DNA of 64,000 bases from Gemmiger sp. An87. Lineage in GTDB: Bacteria > Bacillota > Clostridia > Oscillospirales > Ruminococcaceae. This document shows, one piece after another, positions 26,166-34,911 of the stretch. The stretch is taken from assembly GCF_002159185.1 (NCBI RefSeq), contig NZ_NFHD01000008.1:51676-115675 (forward strand). The letters run 5' to 3'. How positions within the stretch are numbered: position 1 is the first letter of the stretch; every line of letters starts with the position of its first letter. The translations under genes were made by a program, and so were the position numbers. Under the pieces are notes generated by a model that searched no databases, had not been told where the DNA came from, and was given only the letters and a program-made list of their open reading frames with translations.

Positions 26166-28202
26166 TTACTGCGCGGGTTTGTAGTACAGGCCCCGGGTGA
26201 ACTCGCCGGGCCAGGCTTCGCCCTTGCGGTACCGGTCGATGACCTTTGCCGCCTGCTCCTTCGACTCAATGGTGAACAGCAGCAGGCCCGCGTCGGCGGG
26301 GATTTCTCCGGCCCGGTCGCCCAGGTAGAGGGGCACCGGGTTGTATACCTGGCGCACACCGCCGCCGCAACGCACCGGGAAGTGCTTGTTCTTGCGGTCG
26401 GTCAACTCGCCCTTTTTGCCGCAGTGGGCGCAGTCGGTCACGTTCTGCAGCGGGCAGGCCCGGGTGAGCATCAGGGGCATGTGGCCGTAGACCAGCGCCC
26501 AGGTGGGCACACCGGGGGCGATGGCCGTCATCTCGTTGAAGGGCACCTCGGGCAGCAGGGTCATGGCCCGCAGGCCCATGGCCTTGTAAGTATCCGCGGC
26601 CAGGGGGTTGGTGATGTTCAGCCCGAAGCCGCCGTAGAGGGGCAGGCCCTTCGCCAGCCGGAAATGGGCGATGTTCTGGGCCAGATACCCGGCAAAGCCC
26701 CCGTTTTTGGTGGCCTCGATGGCCCTGGCCACCGCCTCCTCCATGGCCCCGAACATGGCCCGGGGCAGCTCCAGCACGGTCTTGGCCCGCAGGCTCTGGG
26801 GCACCTGGTCCGCCTCAAACACCGGCACGATCAGCCCGGCCAGCTCTCCGGCGTTTTCCGGCACCTGCTCCCAGTGCTCGAACCGGCCCCAGAGGGGCAG
26901 CTTGGCGGGCAGGGCGTGCCGCTGGGCGGCGGGCAGGGGCAGACGGGTAAAGGCCCAGGGTTTGAGGGCACTGCGCTTTTTGAGCAGGCTCTCCAGCGCG
27001 GCCCGGCGCAGCTCGTTCCACTCGCTGCCCGGCAGATACCCCGGCTCGCCCTCAATGGAAAGGCTCTCCAGATAGAAGGGCGTGCCGCCGGTCTTGCCCA
27101 GCGCCCGCTCGATGGCGGCCCGCTGGTCCTTTTCCGCCTTCTGGGGGGCATTCTGGGTGTAGGCGATGGCGGTATTGCCCTCGCCGTCGGCGGCGGTGAG
27201 CTTGCAGCCCTCCTCCTCGCAGAGCAGGGTAAAGCGCACCGGCACCCGGGGCATTTCCCGGCGATACAGCTCCCGCAGCGCGGGCATCACCGCCTTGCTG
27301 GCGGCGCTGTCCTCGGCGGTACGCACCCCGAACATGCTGCCGTTGATTTTTCCCTCAATATATCCGTTCGTAAAACCGGAACGGGAAAATACGTCCTGTA
27401 ATACTTTTTCGTCGTAGGGCTGGCCTGCCAGGGAATTGCGGCAGGCGTTCACCGCGGCGGCCACGTATTCCGGGCCCCGCAGCCGTCCCTCGATCTTGGC
27501 ACTCACCACACCGGCGGCGGCCAGAGCGGGCAGGCTGCCCACGGCGGACAGGTCCTTCAAACTCAGGTGGCAGGCCCCGGAGCCGTCCGCCGCAAAGGGC
27601 AGGCGGCAGGGTCCGGCGCAGCCGCCCCGGTTGCCGCTGCGTCCGCCCAGGAAGGCGCTCATGTAGCACTGGCCGGAAACGCTCATGCACAGCGCGCCGT
27701 GCACGAATACCTCCACCTCGATGGGGCAGTTTTTGGCGATGTGCTCAATCTCCGAAAGGCTCAGCTCGCGGGCCAGAATCACCCGGGAAAAACCCAGCTC
27801 GGCCAGCTCCAGCGCACCCTCCAGCGTGTGAACGCTCATCTGGGTGGAGCCGTGGATGGGCAGGTCCGGAGCCATGCGGCGGGCAAGGGCTGCCACCGCC
27901 AGGTCCTGCAGAATCACCGCGTCGGCACCGGCGGCGCACACGTCGGCCAGGGCATCGCACAGGCCCTCCAGCTCCGCCGGGTGGGCAGTGGTGTTGATGG
28001 CCACATACACCTTCACCCCGCGGCCGTGGCAGAAGCTCACCGCCTGGCGCAGCTCGTCTGCATCAAAATTTCCGGCGGTGCGCCGGGCGCTGAACCGTTT
28101 CAGGCCCAGATACACCGCGTTGGCCCCGCTGTACACGGCGGCGGTCAGCGCGTCCATATTGCCCGCGGGGGCCAGAATCTCCATGGGGGCGTTACTGTTC
28201 AT
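26166..28202 (-). CDS. U32 family peptidase / RlhA-like protein with C-terminal domain
   Basis: A 678-residue member of the U32 family. The N-terminal TIM-barrel-like part has ILAPAGNMDALTAAVYSGANAVYLG and the family signature around residues 165-205, with Cys in VHGALC, SGQC and GGCAGPC that could hold an Fe-S cluster, as in RlhA/TrhP RNA-hydroxylation factors. The C-terminal half (about 380-678) is the DUF3656-type extension, with a C-x2-C pair in DCAHCGKKGE. Many bacterial U32 proteins act in RNA modification rather than proteolysis; which applies here is unknown. The start overlaps zapA by 11 bp. Confidence 0.88.
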   Translation of the reverse strand: MNSNAPMEILAPAGNMDALTAAVYSGANAVYLGLKRFSARRTAGNFDADELRQAVSFCHGRGVKVYVAINTTAHPAELEGLCDALADVCAAGADAVILQDLAVAALARRMAPDLPIHGSTQMSVHTLEGALELAELGFSRVILARELSLSEIEHIAKNCPIEVEVFVHGALCMSVSGQCYMSAFLGGRSGNRGGCAGPCRLPFAADGSGACHLSLKDLSAVGSLPALAAAGVVSAKIEGRLRGPEYVAAAVNACRNSLAGQPYDEKVLQDVFSRSGFTNGYIEGKINGSMFGVRTAEDSAASKAVMPALRELYRREMPRVPVRFTLLCEEEGCKLTAADGEGNTAIAYTQNAPQKAEKDQRAAIERALGKTGGTPFYLESLSIEGEPGYLPGSEWNELRRAALESLLKKRSALKPWAFTRLPLPAAQRHALPAKLPLWGRFEHWEQVPENAGELAGLIVPVFEADQVPQSLRAKTVLELPRAMFGAMEEAVARAIEATKNGGFAGYLAQNIAHFRLAKGLPLYGGFGLNITNPLAADTYKAMGLRAMTLLPEVPFNEMTAIAPGVPTWALVYGHMPLMLTRACPLQNVTDCAHCGKKGELTDRKNKHFPVRCGGGVRQVYNPVPLYLGDRAGEIPADAGLLLFTIESKEQAAKVIDRYRKGEAWPGEFTRGLYYKPAQ

Positions 28203-28626
28203 TGCTTTCCTCGCTGGCAGGGGCTTCCTCGGCGGCGGCCTCTTCGGCCTTTTCCTCGGCCTGGGCGGCAGCCTCGGCGGCGGCCGCCTGCCGGGCCTTC
28301 AGCGCCTCCAGCTCGGCGGTCAGCTTCTCCACCTGACGGCGGGCGTTCTCGGCCTCCAGCTTGGCCTTGGCGGCATCCTCCAGATAATCCTTGATCTGGG
28401 CGCGCATGTTGTCGGTGCTGGAAGCATTCTTGTTCAGCTCGTCCAGATAGCTCAGCGCGCTGATCACGGCGCTGGCGGCCACGCTGGCGCTGGGGTTCTG
28501 GGTCATGATCTCGGTCATGTCCGTGTCCAGGCGCTCGGCCAGCTGGTTCACATATTCCTCAGAATCGGTGGTGGATACGATATAGTTGGACCCGCAGATG
28601 GTCAGTTTTACTTTGGTAACCGGCAT
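28192..28626 (-). CDS. zapA: cell division protein ZapA
   Basis: A 144-residue FtsZ-ring stabiliser. The N-terminal ZapA fold (about 1-65) reads VKLTICGSNYIVSTTDSEEYV, followed by a long coiled coil (about 75-125). It ends in an acidic Ala/Glu-rich tail (about 105-144) that is longer than usual. The first gene of a unit with the U32 peptidase, which it overlaps. Confidence 0.88.
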   Translation of the reverse strand: MPVTKVKLTICGSNYIVSTTDSEEYVNQLAERLDTDMTEIMTQNPSASVAASAVISALSYLDELNKNASSTDNMRAQIKDYLEDAAKAKLEAENARRQVEKLTAELEALKARQAAAAEAAAQAEEKAEEAAAEEAPASEESNEQ

Positions 28627-28779
28627 AATAACAATCCCTCTTCTTTCACAAGGCTCCGCAAGGCGCGGAGAATCTTTCCGTTCAGCGGCGGCGGGCCGCC
28701 CTTAAAAAGCCGCCCGCCGCCTTGAAACACAGCAAGCACCCCATCTTCCCTCCGGCCCGAAGCGGCCTGTGCTGCCACA

Positions 28780-28812
28780 ATTCCAGGTGGCATGAATTTT
28801 GGGGTGTTGCCC
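28780..28812. repeat. short relic related to the 25983-26163 element
   Basis: It shares ATTCCAGGTGG (11 bp) and GGTGTTGCCC (10 bp), in the same order and orientation, with the ends of the larger element, but only 12 bp lie between them instead of about 138. It looks like an internally deleted copy. The 495-bp gap 28627-29121 otherwise holds the zapA leader and the glgP promoter and leader. Confidence 0.4.
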
Positions 28813-28916
28813 TTATTATAGTATAAAGCACCCCCACAGAAAACCCCTTTTTTTGTCGCATCGTACCTTTTTGACCCCGCAAAGAGCTTTCCCCTGTACC
28901 GAAAATGTATTTTTTC

Positions 28917-28945
28917 TTGAAACAGGCCGGATAAATTGGTAAAAT
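28917..28945 (+). promoter_or_regulatory. promoter of the glycogen phosphorylase gene
   Basis: TTGAAA (28917-28922), 17-bp spacer, TAAAAT (28940-28945). Leader of about 170 nt before the TTG start at 29122. Confidence 0.6.
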
Positions 28946-29121
28946 AGAAAAGTGGTATTGCGTGGTTTGCCCGCGCGGTACCGTCCCAAATGTGCAGCCC
29001 TGCTGCCAGGCCGCCCGGCCCCGGGACCCCCGAAGAGCGGAAGCGCCCCGTGTGCCGGATTTCCCCTTGGACCCTTAGTTTTTTGGCAGCGACCTACTTT
29101 GAAAAGAGGAGTGGAGAAACG

Positions 29122-31527
29122 TTGACGAAATACACCAAGAAAGAATTTGACAAGCTGCTCAAGGAGCGGCTGAACAGTGAATACGGCACCACGCTGGACG
29201 TGGCCAGCAATCAGCAGATCTACCGCGCTCTGGCCATCATCGCCCGCCGCCTGATGAGCGCCCAGCACAAAAAGTTCCAGAGCCGCGCCTACGGCACCGG
29301 CGCAAAGCAGGTGTACTACCTGTGCATGGAGTTTCTGATGGGCCGCAGCCTGAAGACCAGCCTGTTCAACCTGGGCCTGAACGAGGTTGCCGAGGCGGTT
29401 CTGTCCGACGCGGGCATCAAGATCGAGAGCATCTACGAGGAAGAGCCGGACGCAGGCCTGGGCAACGGCGGTCTGGGCCGTCTGGCCGCCTGCTACCTGG
29501 ACGGCATGGCCACCACCGGCATCTGTGGCACCGGCTACTCCATCCTGTACGAGTACGGCATCTTCAAGCAGAAGATCGTGGACGGCTGGCAGCAGGAAAA
29601 GGCCGACAACTGGCTGCCCGGCGGCCAGGTATGGCTGAAGAGCCACCCCGACCAGAGCATCGAGATCAAGTTTGACGGCGACATTGAGGAGAGCTGGGAG
29701 GGCAGCTACCATCATGTGACCCACCGTCACTACAACAGTGTCATTGCCGTGCCCAGCGACATGTACGTGCAGGGCTACGACGGCCAGGGCGTTGCCAAGC
29801 TGCGTCTGTGGCAGGCCAAGGCCCCCGATTTCGATATGAACAGCTTCAACGCCGGCGAGTACGGCAGCGCCATCACCAAGAACGCCTCCGCCGAGCTGAT
29901 CAGCAAGATCCTCTACCCCAACGACAACCACCGCGAGGGCAAGATTCTGCGCCTGCGCCAGCAGTACTTCCTGTCCGCCGCCTCCATCGGCGACATCTGC
30001 CAGAATCACCTGTCCCAGTGGGGCAGCCTGGACACCCTGCCCGAGAAGGCAGCCATCCAGCTGAACGACACCCATCCCACCCTGGCCATCCCCGAGCTGA
30101 TGCGCATCCTGCTGGACGAGTGCGGCTACGACTGGGATAAGGCCTTCGATATCTGCCAGCGCACCTTCGCCTACACCAACCACACCGTCATGAGCGAGGC
30201 GCTGGAGAAGTGGAACCTGGACATCTTCCGTTCCACCCTGCCCCGCATCTACTCCATCGTGGAGGAGATGGACCGCCGCTGCCGCGCCGACTTCGAGAAG
30301 GCCTTCCCCGGCGACTGGGGCAAGATCAACTACATGGCCATCCTGGGCGACAACCAGGTTCGCATGGCCAACATCTGCTGCTACGTCTGCCACTCCATCA
30401 ACGGCGTGTCCAAGCTGCACAGCCAGATCATCAAGGACAGCGTCTTCCACGACTACTACCTGTATAAGCCCCAGGCCTTCAAGAACGTGACCAACGGCAT
30501 CGCCTACCGCCGCTGGCTGCTGGCCTCCAACCCCGGCCTCACCAAGCTGCTGAGCGAGACCATCGGCGAGGGCTTCAAGCACGACGCTTCCCAGCTGGCA
30601 AAGCTGAACGCCTACAAGAACGACAAGACCGTTCTCAAGGCCCTGGAAGATGTGAAGAAGGCCAACAAGGTGGAGTTCGCCTCCTACCTGGAGAAGACCA
30701 CCGGCCAGGTGATCGACCCCAATTCCATCTTCGACTGCCAGGTCAAGCGCATGCACGAGTACAAGCGCCAGCATCTGAACGCGCTGAACATCGCCGCTCA
30801 GTACCTGTACCTGAAGGATCATCCCAATGCGGAATTCGCCCCCAAGACCTACATCTTCGGCGCGAAGGCTGCCCCCGGCTACTACATGGCCAAGCAGATG
30901 ATCCGTCTGATCTGCAAGCTGGGCGATCTGATCGACGCCGATCCCGCCGTGCGCGAGAAGCTGCGCGTGGTCTACCTGGAGGACTACAACGTGTCCCTGT
31001 CCGAGCGTCTGATGCCCGCCAGCGAGGTGAGCGAGCAGATCAGCCTGGCCGGCACCGAGGCCTCCGGCACCGGCAACATGAAGTTCATGCTGAACGGCGC
31101 TGTGACCCTGGGCACCCTGGACGGCGCCAACGTTGAGATCGCCGCCGCCGCCGGCAAGGAGAACGAGATCATCTTCGGTATGCTCACCGAGGAAGTGAAC
31201 CAGATGAAGGCCACCGGCTACCATCCCACCATGTTCATCAACAGCGACGAGGTGGCCATGGAGGTGCTGAACTTCCTGGAGAAGGGCTGGAACGGCGAGA
31301 GCTTCCACGAGGTGGTCAACAACCTGCGCACCAGCGACCCCTACATGGTCATGGCCGACTTCAAGGATTACCGCCGCGCCCAGGCCGACGTGCAGAAGCT
31401 GTACGCCGACCGCACCCGCTGGAACCAGATGAGTCTGGCCAACATCGCCAACAGCGGTGTGTTCAGCGCCGACCGTTCCGTGCTGGACTACGCCCGCGAC
31501 ATCTGGGGCGCTCATCCCGTAAAGTAA
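29122..31527 (+). CDS. glgP: glycogen/starch/alpha-glucan phosphorylase
   Basis: An 801-residue GT35 enzyme that releases glucose-1-phosphate from alpha-1,4-glucans using pyridoxal phosphate. Start TTG 29122 follows GAGGAGTGGAG; an upstream in-frame extension of 44 codons is Pro/Arg-rich leader sequence and is rejected. Signatures: DAGLGNGGLGRLAACYLDG near residue 110, QLNDTHPTLAIPELMRIL, KRMHEYKRQHLN, and the PLP lysine at about K654 in EASGTGNMKFMLNG. Monocistronic with its own promoter; the GH13 gene downstream acts on related substrates. Confidence 0.96.
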   Translation: MTKYTKKEFDKLLKERLNSEYGTTLDVASNQQIYRALAIIARRLMSAQHKKFQSRAYGTGAKQVYYLCMEFLMGRSLKTSLFNLGLNEVAEAVLSDAGIKIESIYEEEPDAGLGNGGLGRLAACYLDGMATTGICGTGYSILYEYGIFKQKIVDGWQQEKADNWLPGGQVWLKSHPDQSIEIKFDGDIEESWEGSYHHVTHRHYNSVIAVPSDMYVQGYDGQGVAKLRLWQAKAPDFDMNSFNAGEYGSAITKNASAELISKILYPNDNHREGKILRLRQQYFLSAASIGDICQNHLSQWGSLDTLPEKAAIQLNDTHPTLAIPELMRILLDECGYDWDKAFDICQRTFAYTNHTVMSEALEKWNLDIFRSTLPRIYSIVEEMDRRCRADFEKAFPGDWGKINYMAILGDNQVRMANICCYVCHSINGVSKLHSQIIKDSVFHDYYLYKPQAFKNVTNGIAYRRWLLASNPGLTKLLSETIGEGFKHDASQLAKLNAYKNDKTVLKALEDVKKANKVEFASYLEKTTGQVIDPNSIFDCQVKRMHEYKRQHLNALNIAAQYLYLKDHPNAEFAPKTYIFGAKAAPGYYMAKQMIRLICKLGDLIDADPAVREKLRVVYLEDYNVSLSERLMPASEVSEQISLAGTEASGTGNMKFMLNGAVTLGTLDGANVEIAAAAGKENEIIFGMLTEEVNQMKATGYHPTMFINSDEVAMEVLNFLEKGWNGESFHEVVNNLRTSDPYMVMADFKDYRRAQADVQKLYADRTRWNQMSLANIANSGVFSADRSVLDYARDIWGAHPVK

Positions 31528-31600
31528 TTTTTTAGGGCACCACTTGCCCTTGCGGTTTTCTCATCTTTGATTTCCGGGCAGTCTCTGCGGCTGCCCCTTC

Positions 31601-31637
31601 GCCCCGGGCGCCGGCCAGTCCGGCCCCGGGGCCTTTT
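31601..31637 (+). terminator. terminator of glgP
   Basis: GCCCCGGGCGCCGG pairs with CCGGCCCCGGGGC across a CCAGT loop, followed by TTTT, in the 169-bp gap before the GH13 gene. Smaller hairpins precede it. Confidence 0.6.
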
Positions 31638-31696
31638 CCTGTTCGATATCCGCTTTTTCCCGGCTGCTGCCGGTATTCTGTTCTGGGAGTGTTTGT

Positions 31697-33691
31697 GTGG
31701 ATCAGTTATACAACAGCTTTGACCCGGCCTATAAAACCCCCTTCGGCGCGGTAAAAACCGGCCAGGAGGTCACCTTCCGGCTCACCATCCCCTACGATTA
31801 CGGATTCGTGCGCCCGCACCTGGTGCTCATCCGGGACGGCGGCGAGCCGGTGCATCACGCCATGGCCTTCGACGGCTGCGAGGAGGGCATCAACCGCTTC
31901 TCGCTGACCCTTTCGCTGAGCCGGGCCGGGCTGCACTTTTACTATTTCGATCTGTATTCCGATTTCCGCAAGCTCTTCCGTGGCCCCATGGGCCAGGCTG
32001 TGATGGGCTGGACCACCGGTCCCTGGTGGCAGCTCACCGTGTACGAGGCGGATTTCGTCACCCCCGCACTCATCAAGGGCGGGGTGCTGTATCAGATTTT
32101 CCCGGACCGGTTCTACGAGGGCAAAAAGCACAAGCCCATGCCCTTCTCGGACCGCATCTACCGGGAGAACAAGCACGGCGAGCCCTACTTCTGGCCCAAC
32201 GAAGAGGGCGGCTATCTGAACATGGACTACTTCGGCGGCGACTTTGCGGGCATCATGGAAAAGCTGCCCTACTTAAAGGAGCTGGGGGTCAGCTGGATCT
32301 ATCTGAACCCCATCTTCGAGGCCCATTCCAACCACCGCTACAACACCGCCGACTACCTGAATCCGGACCCGCTGCTGGGCACCAAGGAGGAATTCCGCCA
32401 GCTGTGCGCCGCGGCCCGCCGTCAGGGCATCCGCATCATCCTGGACGGCGTGTTCAGCCACACCGGCTCGGATTCCATCTACTTCAACCGGGAGGGCCGC
32501 TACGGCCCGGGCGGGGCCTACCACGACCCCAAAAGCCCCTATCGCAGCTGGTACGATTTCGGCCCCAACTACGCCTGCGGCTACCGCAGCTGGTGGGGCT
32601 TCGAGAGCCTGCCCGAGGTGCAGGAGAACGACCCGGCCTACCGGGAGTTCATCTGCGGCAAGGGCGGCGTGATCGACACCTGGCTGAGCCTGGGCGCGTC
32701 CGGCTTCCGGCTGGACGTGGCGGACGAGCTGCCGGACGATTTCATCGAGGAAATCCGCAAGGCGGTGAAGGCCCACGGGCCGGACTGCTACCTGCTGGGC
32801 GAGGTGTGGGAGGACGCCACCACCAAGGAGGCCTACGGCGTGCGCCGGACCTATCTTTTGGGCAACGGGCTGGACGCGGTGATGAACTACCCCTTCCGCA
32901 ACGCGGTGCTGGGCTTTTTGAAGGGCCGCAGCGCGGCGGACACCGCCGAGGACATCATGGCCATCTGCGAGCATTACCCGGCCCCGGCTCTGCACTGCCT
33001 GATGAACTTCATGAGCACCCACGACACCGAGCGGGCACTCACCGCCATTGCCGACGAACCCTCGGACGGCAAGGACCGGTACTGGCAGAGCGGCCGCACC
33101 CTGCCCCGGGACCGGTACGACCACGGCGTGCGGCTGCTGCGGCTGGCCTACGCCATGATCTTCACGCTGCCCGGCGTGCCCAGCATCTACTACGGCGACG
33201 AGATCGCCATGCAGGGCTACCGGGACCCCTTCAACCGGGCCTACTTCAACTGGGAATCCACCGAGAGCCGGGTGCGCCCGGTGCTGCGCCAGCTGGCCCA
33301 CCTGCGCCGGGAATGCGACGCCTTCGCCGAGGGCGACATGCAGATCATCAAGGCGGAGGGCGATGTGCTGCACTACCGCCGCACCGGCTGTGCCCAGATG
33401 GCCGAGATCATCGTGAACCGGTCCTCCCGGCTGATTGCGGAGGAGGCCTTCGGCAAGCACACCGAGGTAAACCCCTACGGCTTCACCATCCTGGTGGAGG
33501 ACGTACCCCCGCCCCCGCCCCCGGCGCTGGAAAAGCAATCCATGGAAGAGCCGGGCCTCACCCCGCCCGCAAAGGCAGCGGAACCGGCCAAAGCTCCGGC
33601 CCAGGCAAAGGCGGACGTCAAGGCCGAAAAGGCGGCCGAGACCCCCGCAAAAGCGGAGAAAAAGCCGAAACAAGCCGCCCCTGAAAAATAA
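31697..33691 (+). CDS. GH13 alpha-glucan hydrolase (neopullulanase/cyclomaltodextrinase type) with a charged C-terminal tail
   Basis: A 664-residue enzyme starting at GTG (VDQLYNSF) after GGGAG. An N-terminal beta-sandwich (about 10-115) precedes the catalytic barrel, whose conserved regions are DGVFSHTG (I), GFRLDVADE with the nucleophile Asp (II), LLGEVWEDA with the acid/base Glu (III) and MSTHDTERA (IV). There is no signal peptide, so it is cytoplasmic and probably trims linear or cyclic maltodextrins made alongside phosphorylase activity. The last 60 residues (about 605-664) are an unusual low-complexity run of Pro, Ala, Lys and Glu after the usual fold ends. Confidence 0.9.
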   Translation: MDQLYNSFDPAYKTPFGAVKTGQEVTFRLTIPYDYGFVRPHLVLIRDGGEPVHHAMAFDGCEEGINRFSLTLSLSRAGLHFYYFDLYSDFRKLFRGPMGQAVMGWTTGPWWQLTVYEADFVTPALIKGGVLYQIFPDRFYEGKKHKPMPFSDRIYRENKHGEPYFWPNEEGGYLNMDYFGGDFAGIMEKLPYLKELGVSWIYLNPIFEAHSNHRYNTADYLNPDPLLGTKEEFRQLCAAARRQGIRIILDGVFSHTGSDSIYFNREGRYGPGGAYHDPKSPYRSWYDFGPNYACGYRSWWGFESLPEVQENDPAYREFICGKGGVIDTWLSLGASGFRLDVADELPDDFIEEIRKAVKAHGPDCYLLGEVWEDATTKEAYGVRRTYLLGNGLDAVMNYPFRNAVLGFLKGRSAADTAEDIMAICEHYPAPALHCLMNFMSTHDTERALTAIADEPSDGKDRYWQSGRTLPRDRYDHGVRLLRLAYAMIFTLPGVPSIYYGDEIAMQGYRDPFNRAYFNWESTESRVRPVLRQLAHLRRECDAFAEGDMQIIKAEGDVLHYRRTGCAQMAEIIVNRSSRLIAEEAFGKHTEVNPYGFTILVEDVPPPPPPALEKQSMEEPGLTPPAKAAEPAKAPAQAKADVKAEKAAETPAKAEKKPKQAAPEK

Positions 33692-33704
33692 CCCCTCAAA
33701 CCCT

Positions 33705-33741
33705 GCCCCGCGCTGGCCCAAACGCCGCGCGGGGCTTTTTT
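33705..33741 (+). terminator. intrinsic terminator of the GH13 gene
   Basis: GCCCCGCGC (33705-33713) pairs with GCGCGGGGC (33727-33735), followed by six T. Confidence 0.85.
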
Positions 33742-33841
33742 GTGTCCTCTCCTCCCCGCCGCGAAAAGCCCGGATTTTTTTGTGTTTTGACCCTTGGCAA
33801 GCCCGGTTCATCCTGTGCTATTCTGTATACTGAGAAGATCA

Positions 33842-33872
33842 GGCGAGGTCATTCATTGACCCCGCCTTTTTT
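33842..33872 (+). terminator. second terminator hairpin, in the leader of the phage-type gene
   Basis: A 10-bp stem with one mismatch (33842-33851 with 33857-33866) plus six T lies 100 bases past the GH13 terminator and about 100 bases before the next ORF. With a TTGGCA/TGCTAT-like promoter near 33793-33820 it would act as an attenuator or end a short RNA. Confidence 0.55.
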
Positions 33873-33970
33873 GCAAACCGTCATCCGGTGCGCGCTGTTT
33901 TTGAAACAGGCGCGCCGGGGGCGGTTTTTGTTTTTCCCGGTTTATCTCTGAGCGAAAAGGAGGGTCACAT

Positions 33971-34840
33971 ATGCGTTATTCCTTTGATACCGACATCGCC
34001 GCCCGGTATGGCGTGGAGGAGGCCATTCTGTTGGATCACATCCGGTTCTGGTGCGAGAAGAACCAGTCGAACCCGGACTGCCGGAAAGAGGGCCGCTGCT
34101 GGATGTACGCCAGCGCCGCCCGGCTGGCGGAACATTTTTCCTTCTGGAGCGTGCCCCAAATCCGCCGTCTTTTAAAAAGCCTGGTGCGTCAGGGGGCGCT
34201 TTTAGAGGGCCGCTTCGGCCGTTTCGCCTTTGACCGCACCCTGTGGTATGCAATCAGCGAATCCGCTGCTTCCATGTTTCAAAATCGTCACTTGCAACAA
34301 ACGAATCCGGAACATTCAAATGACGAATCCGAAAGAGCTATAAAAGATACCCAAAAAGATATCCAAGAAGATTCCCAACACACATACACCGCCTGCGGCG
34401 GGCGTGCGCCTTCTCTCTCTTCTGAGAAATTGGGGAACGCCACACCGAAAGCAGAGTCAAAACCCGAACAGCTTTCAGCCGATACGACAGCCAGCTTCGA
34501 GCGGTTCTGGCAGGCCTATCCCCGCAAGGCAGACAAGCGGGCCGCTCTGCTGGCCTGGAAGGCGCTGCGGCCGGATGAATCCCTGGTAAACACCATGCTG
34601 GCCGCTTTGACCGCCCAGTGTGAAAGCGCCCCCTGGAAGGAAAGCGGCGGGCGGTATATCCCCCACCCGGCCCGCTGGCTGACCCACCGCCGCTGGGAAG
34701 ATGCGGCCCCCACCGCCCAGGCGCAGAAGTACCGGATGCCCGCCTGGCTCCAGCAGACCAGCCGCCCCTTTGACCCGAACACCGCCGTGGACTTTCTGGC
34801 CCCGCACCGCCCCCGCCGCCTCAAGCGGCCGGAGGACTGA
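33971..34840 (+). CDS. phage-type replication/helix-turn-helix protein, orphan
   Basis: A 289-residue protein. The N-terminal winged-helix part (about 1-100) with AILLDHIRFWCEKN and LVRQGALLEGRF resembles phage replication initiators; a low-complexity polar linker (about 100-175) follows, and the C-terminal module FERFWQAYPRKADKRAALLAWKAL, ending in YIPHPARWLTHRRWED, is a hallmark of phage replication-module proteins. Start ATG 33971 follows AAAGGAGG. No other phage gene is nearby. The linker region (34260-34480) is less GC-rich than the flanks, as expected for a prophage remnant or a domesticated gene. Confidence 0.7.
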   Translation: MRYSFDTDIAARYGVEEAILLDHIRFWCEKNQSNPDCRKEGRCWMYASAARLAEHFSFWSVPQIRRLLKSLVRQGALLEGRFGRFAFDRTLWYAISESAASMFQNRHLQQTNPEHSNDESERAIKDTQKDIQEDSQHTYTACGGRAPSLSSEKLGNATPKAESKPEQLSADTTASFERFWQAYPRKADKRAALLAWKALRPDESLVNTMLAALTAQCESAPWKESGGRYIPHPARWLTHRRWEDAAPTAQAQKYRMPAWLQQTSRPFDPNTAVDFLAPHRPRRLKRPED

Positions 34841-34865
34841 CCGGCCCCATGGCAAAAAAACAGAA

Positions 34866-34907
34866 AAAAGCGAAGCGCCCTTTGTCCTGAGACACTTCGC
34901 TTTTGTT
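34866..34907. terminator. bidirectional terminator between convergent genes
   Basis: AAGCGAAG (34868-34875) pairs with CTTCGCTT (34895-34902), with an A run to the left and T run to the right. It separates the rightward phage-type gene from the leftward DUF1835 gene. Confidence 0.7.
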
Positions 34908-34911
34908 TTGC

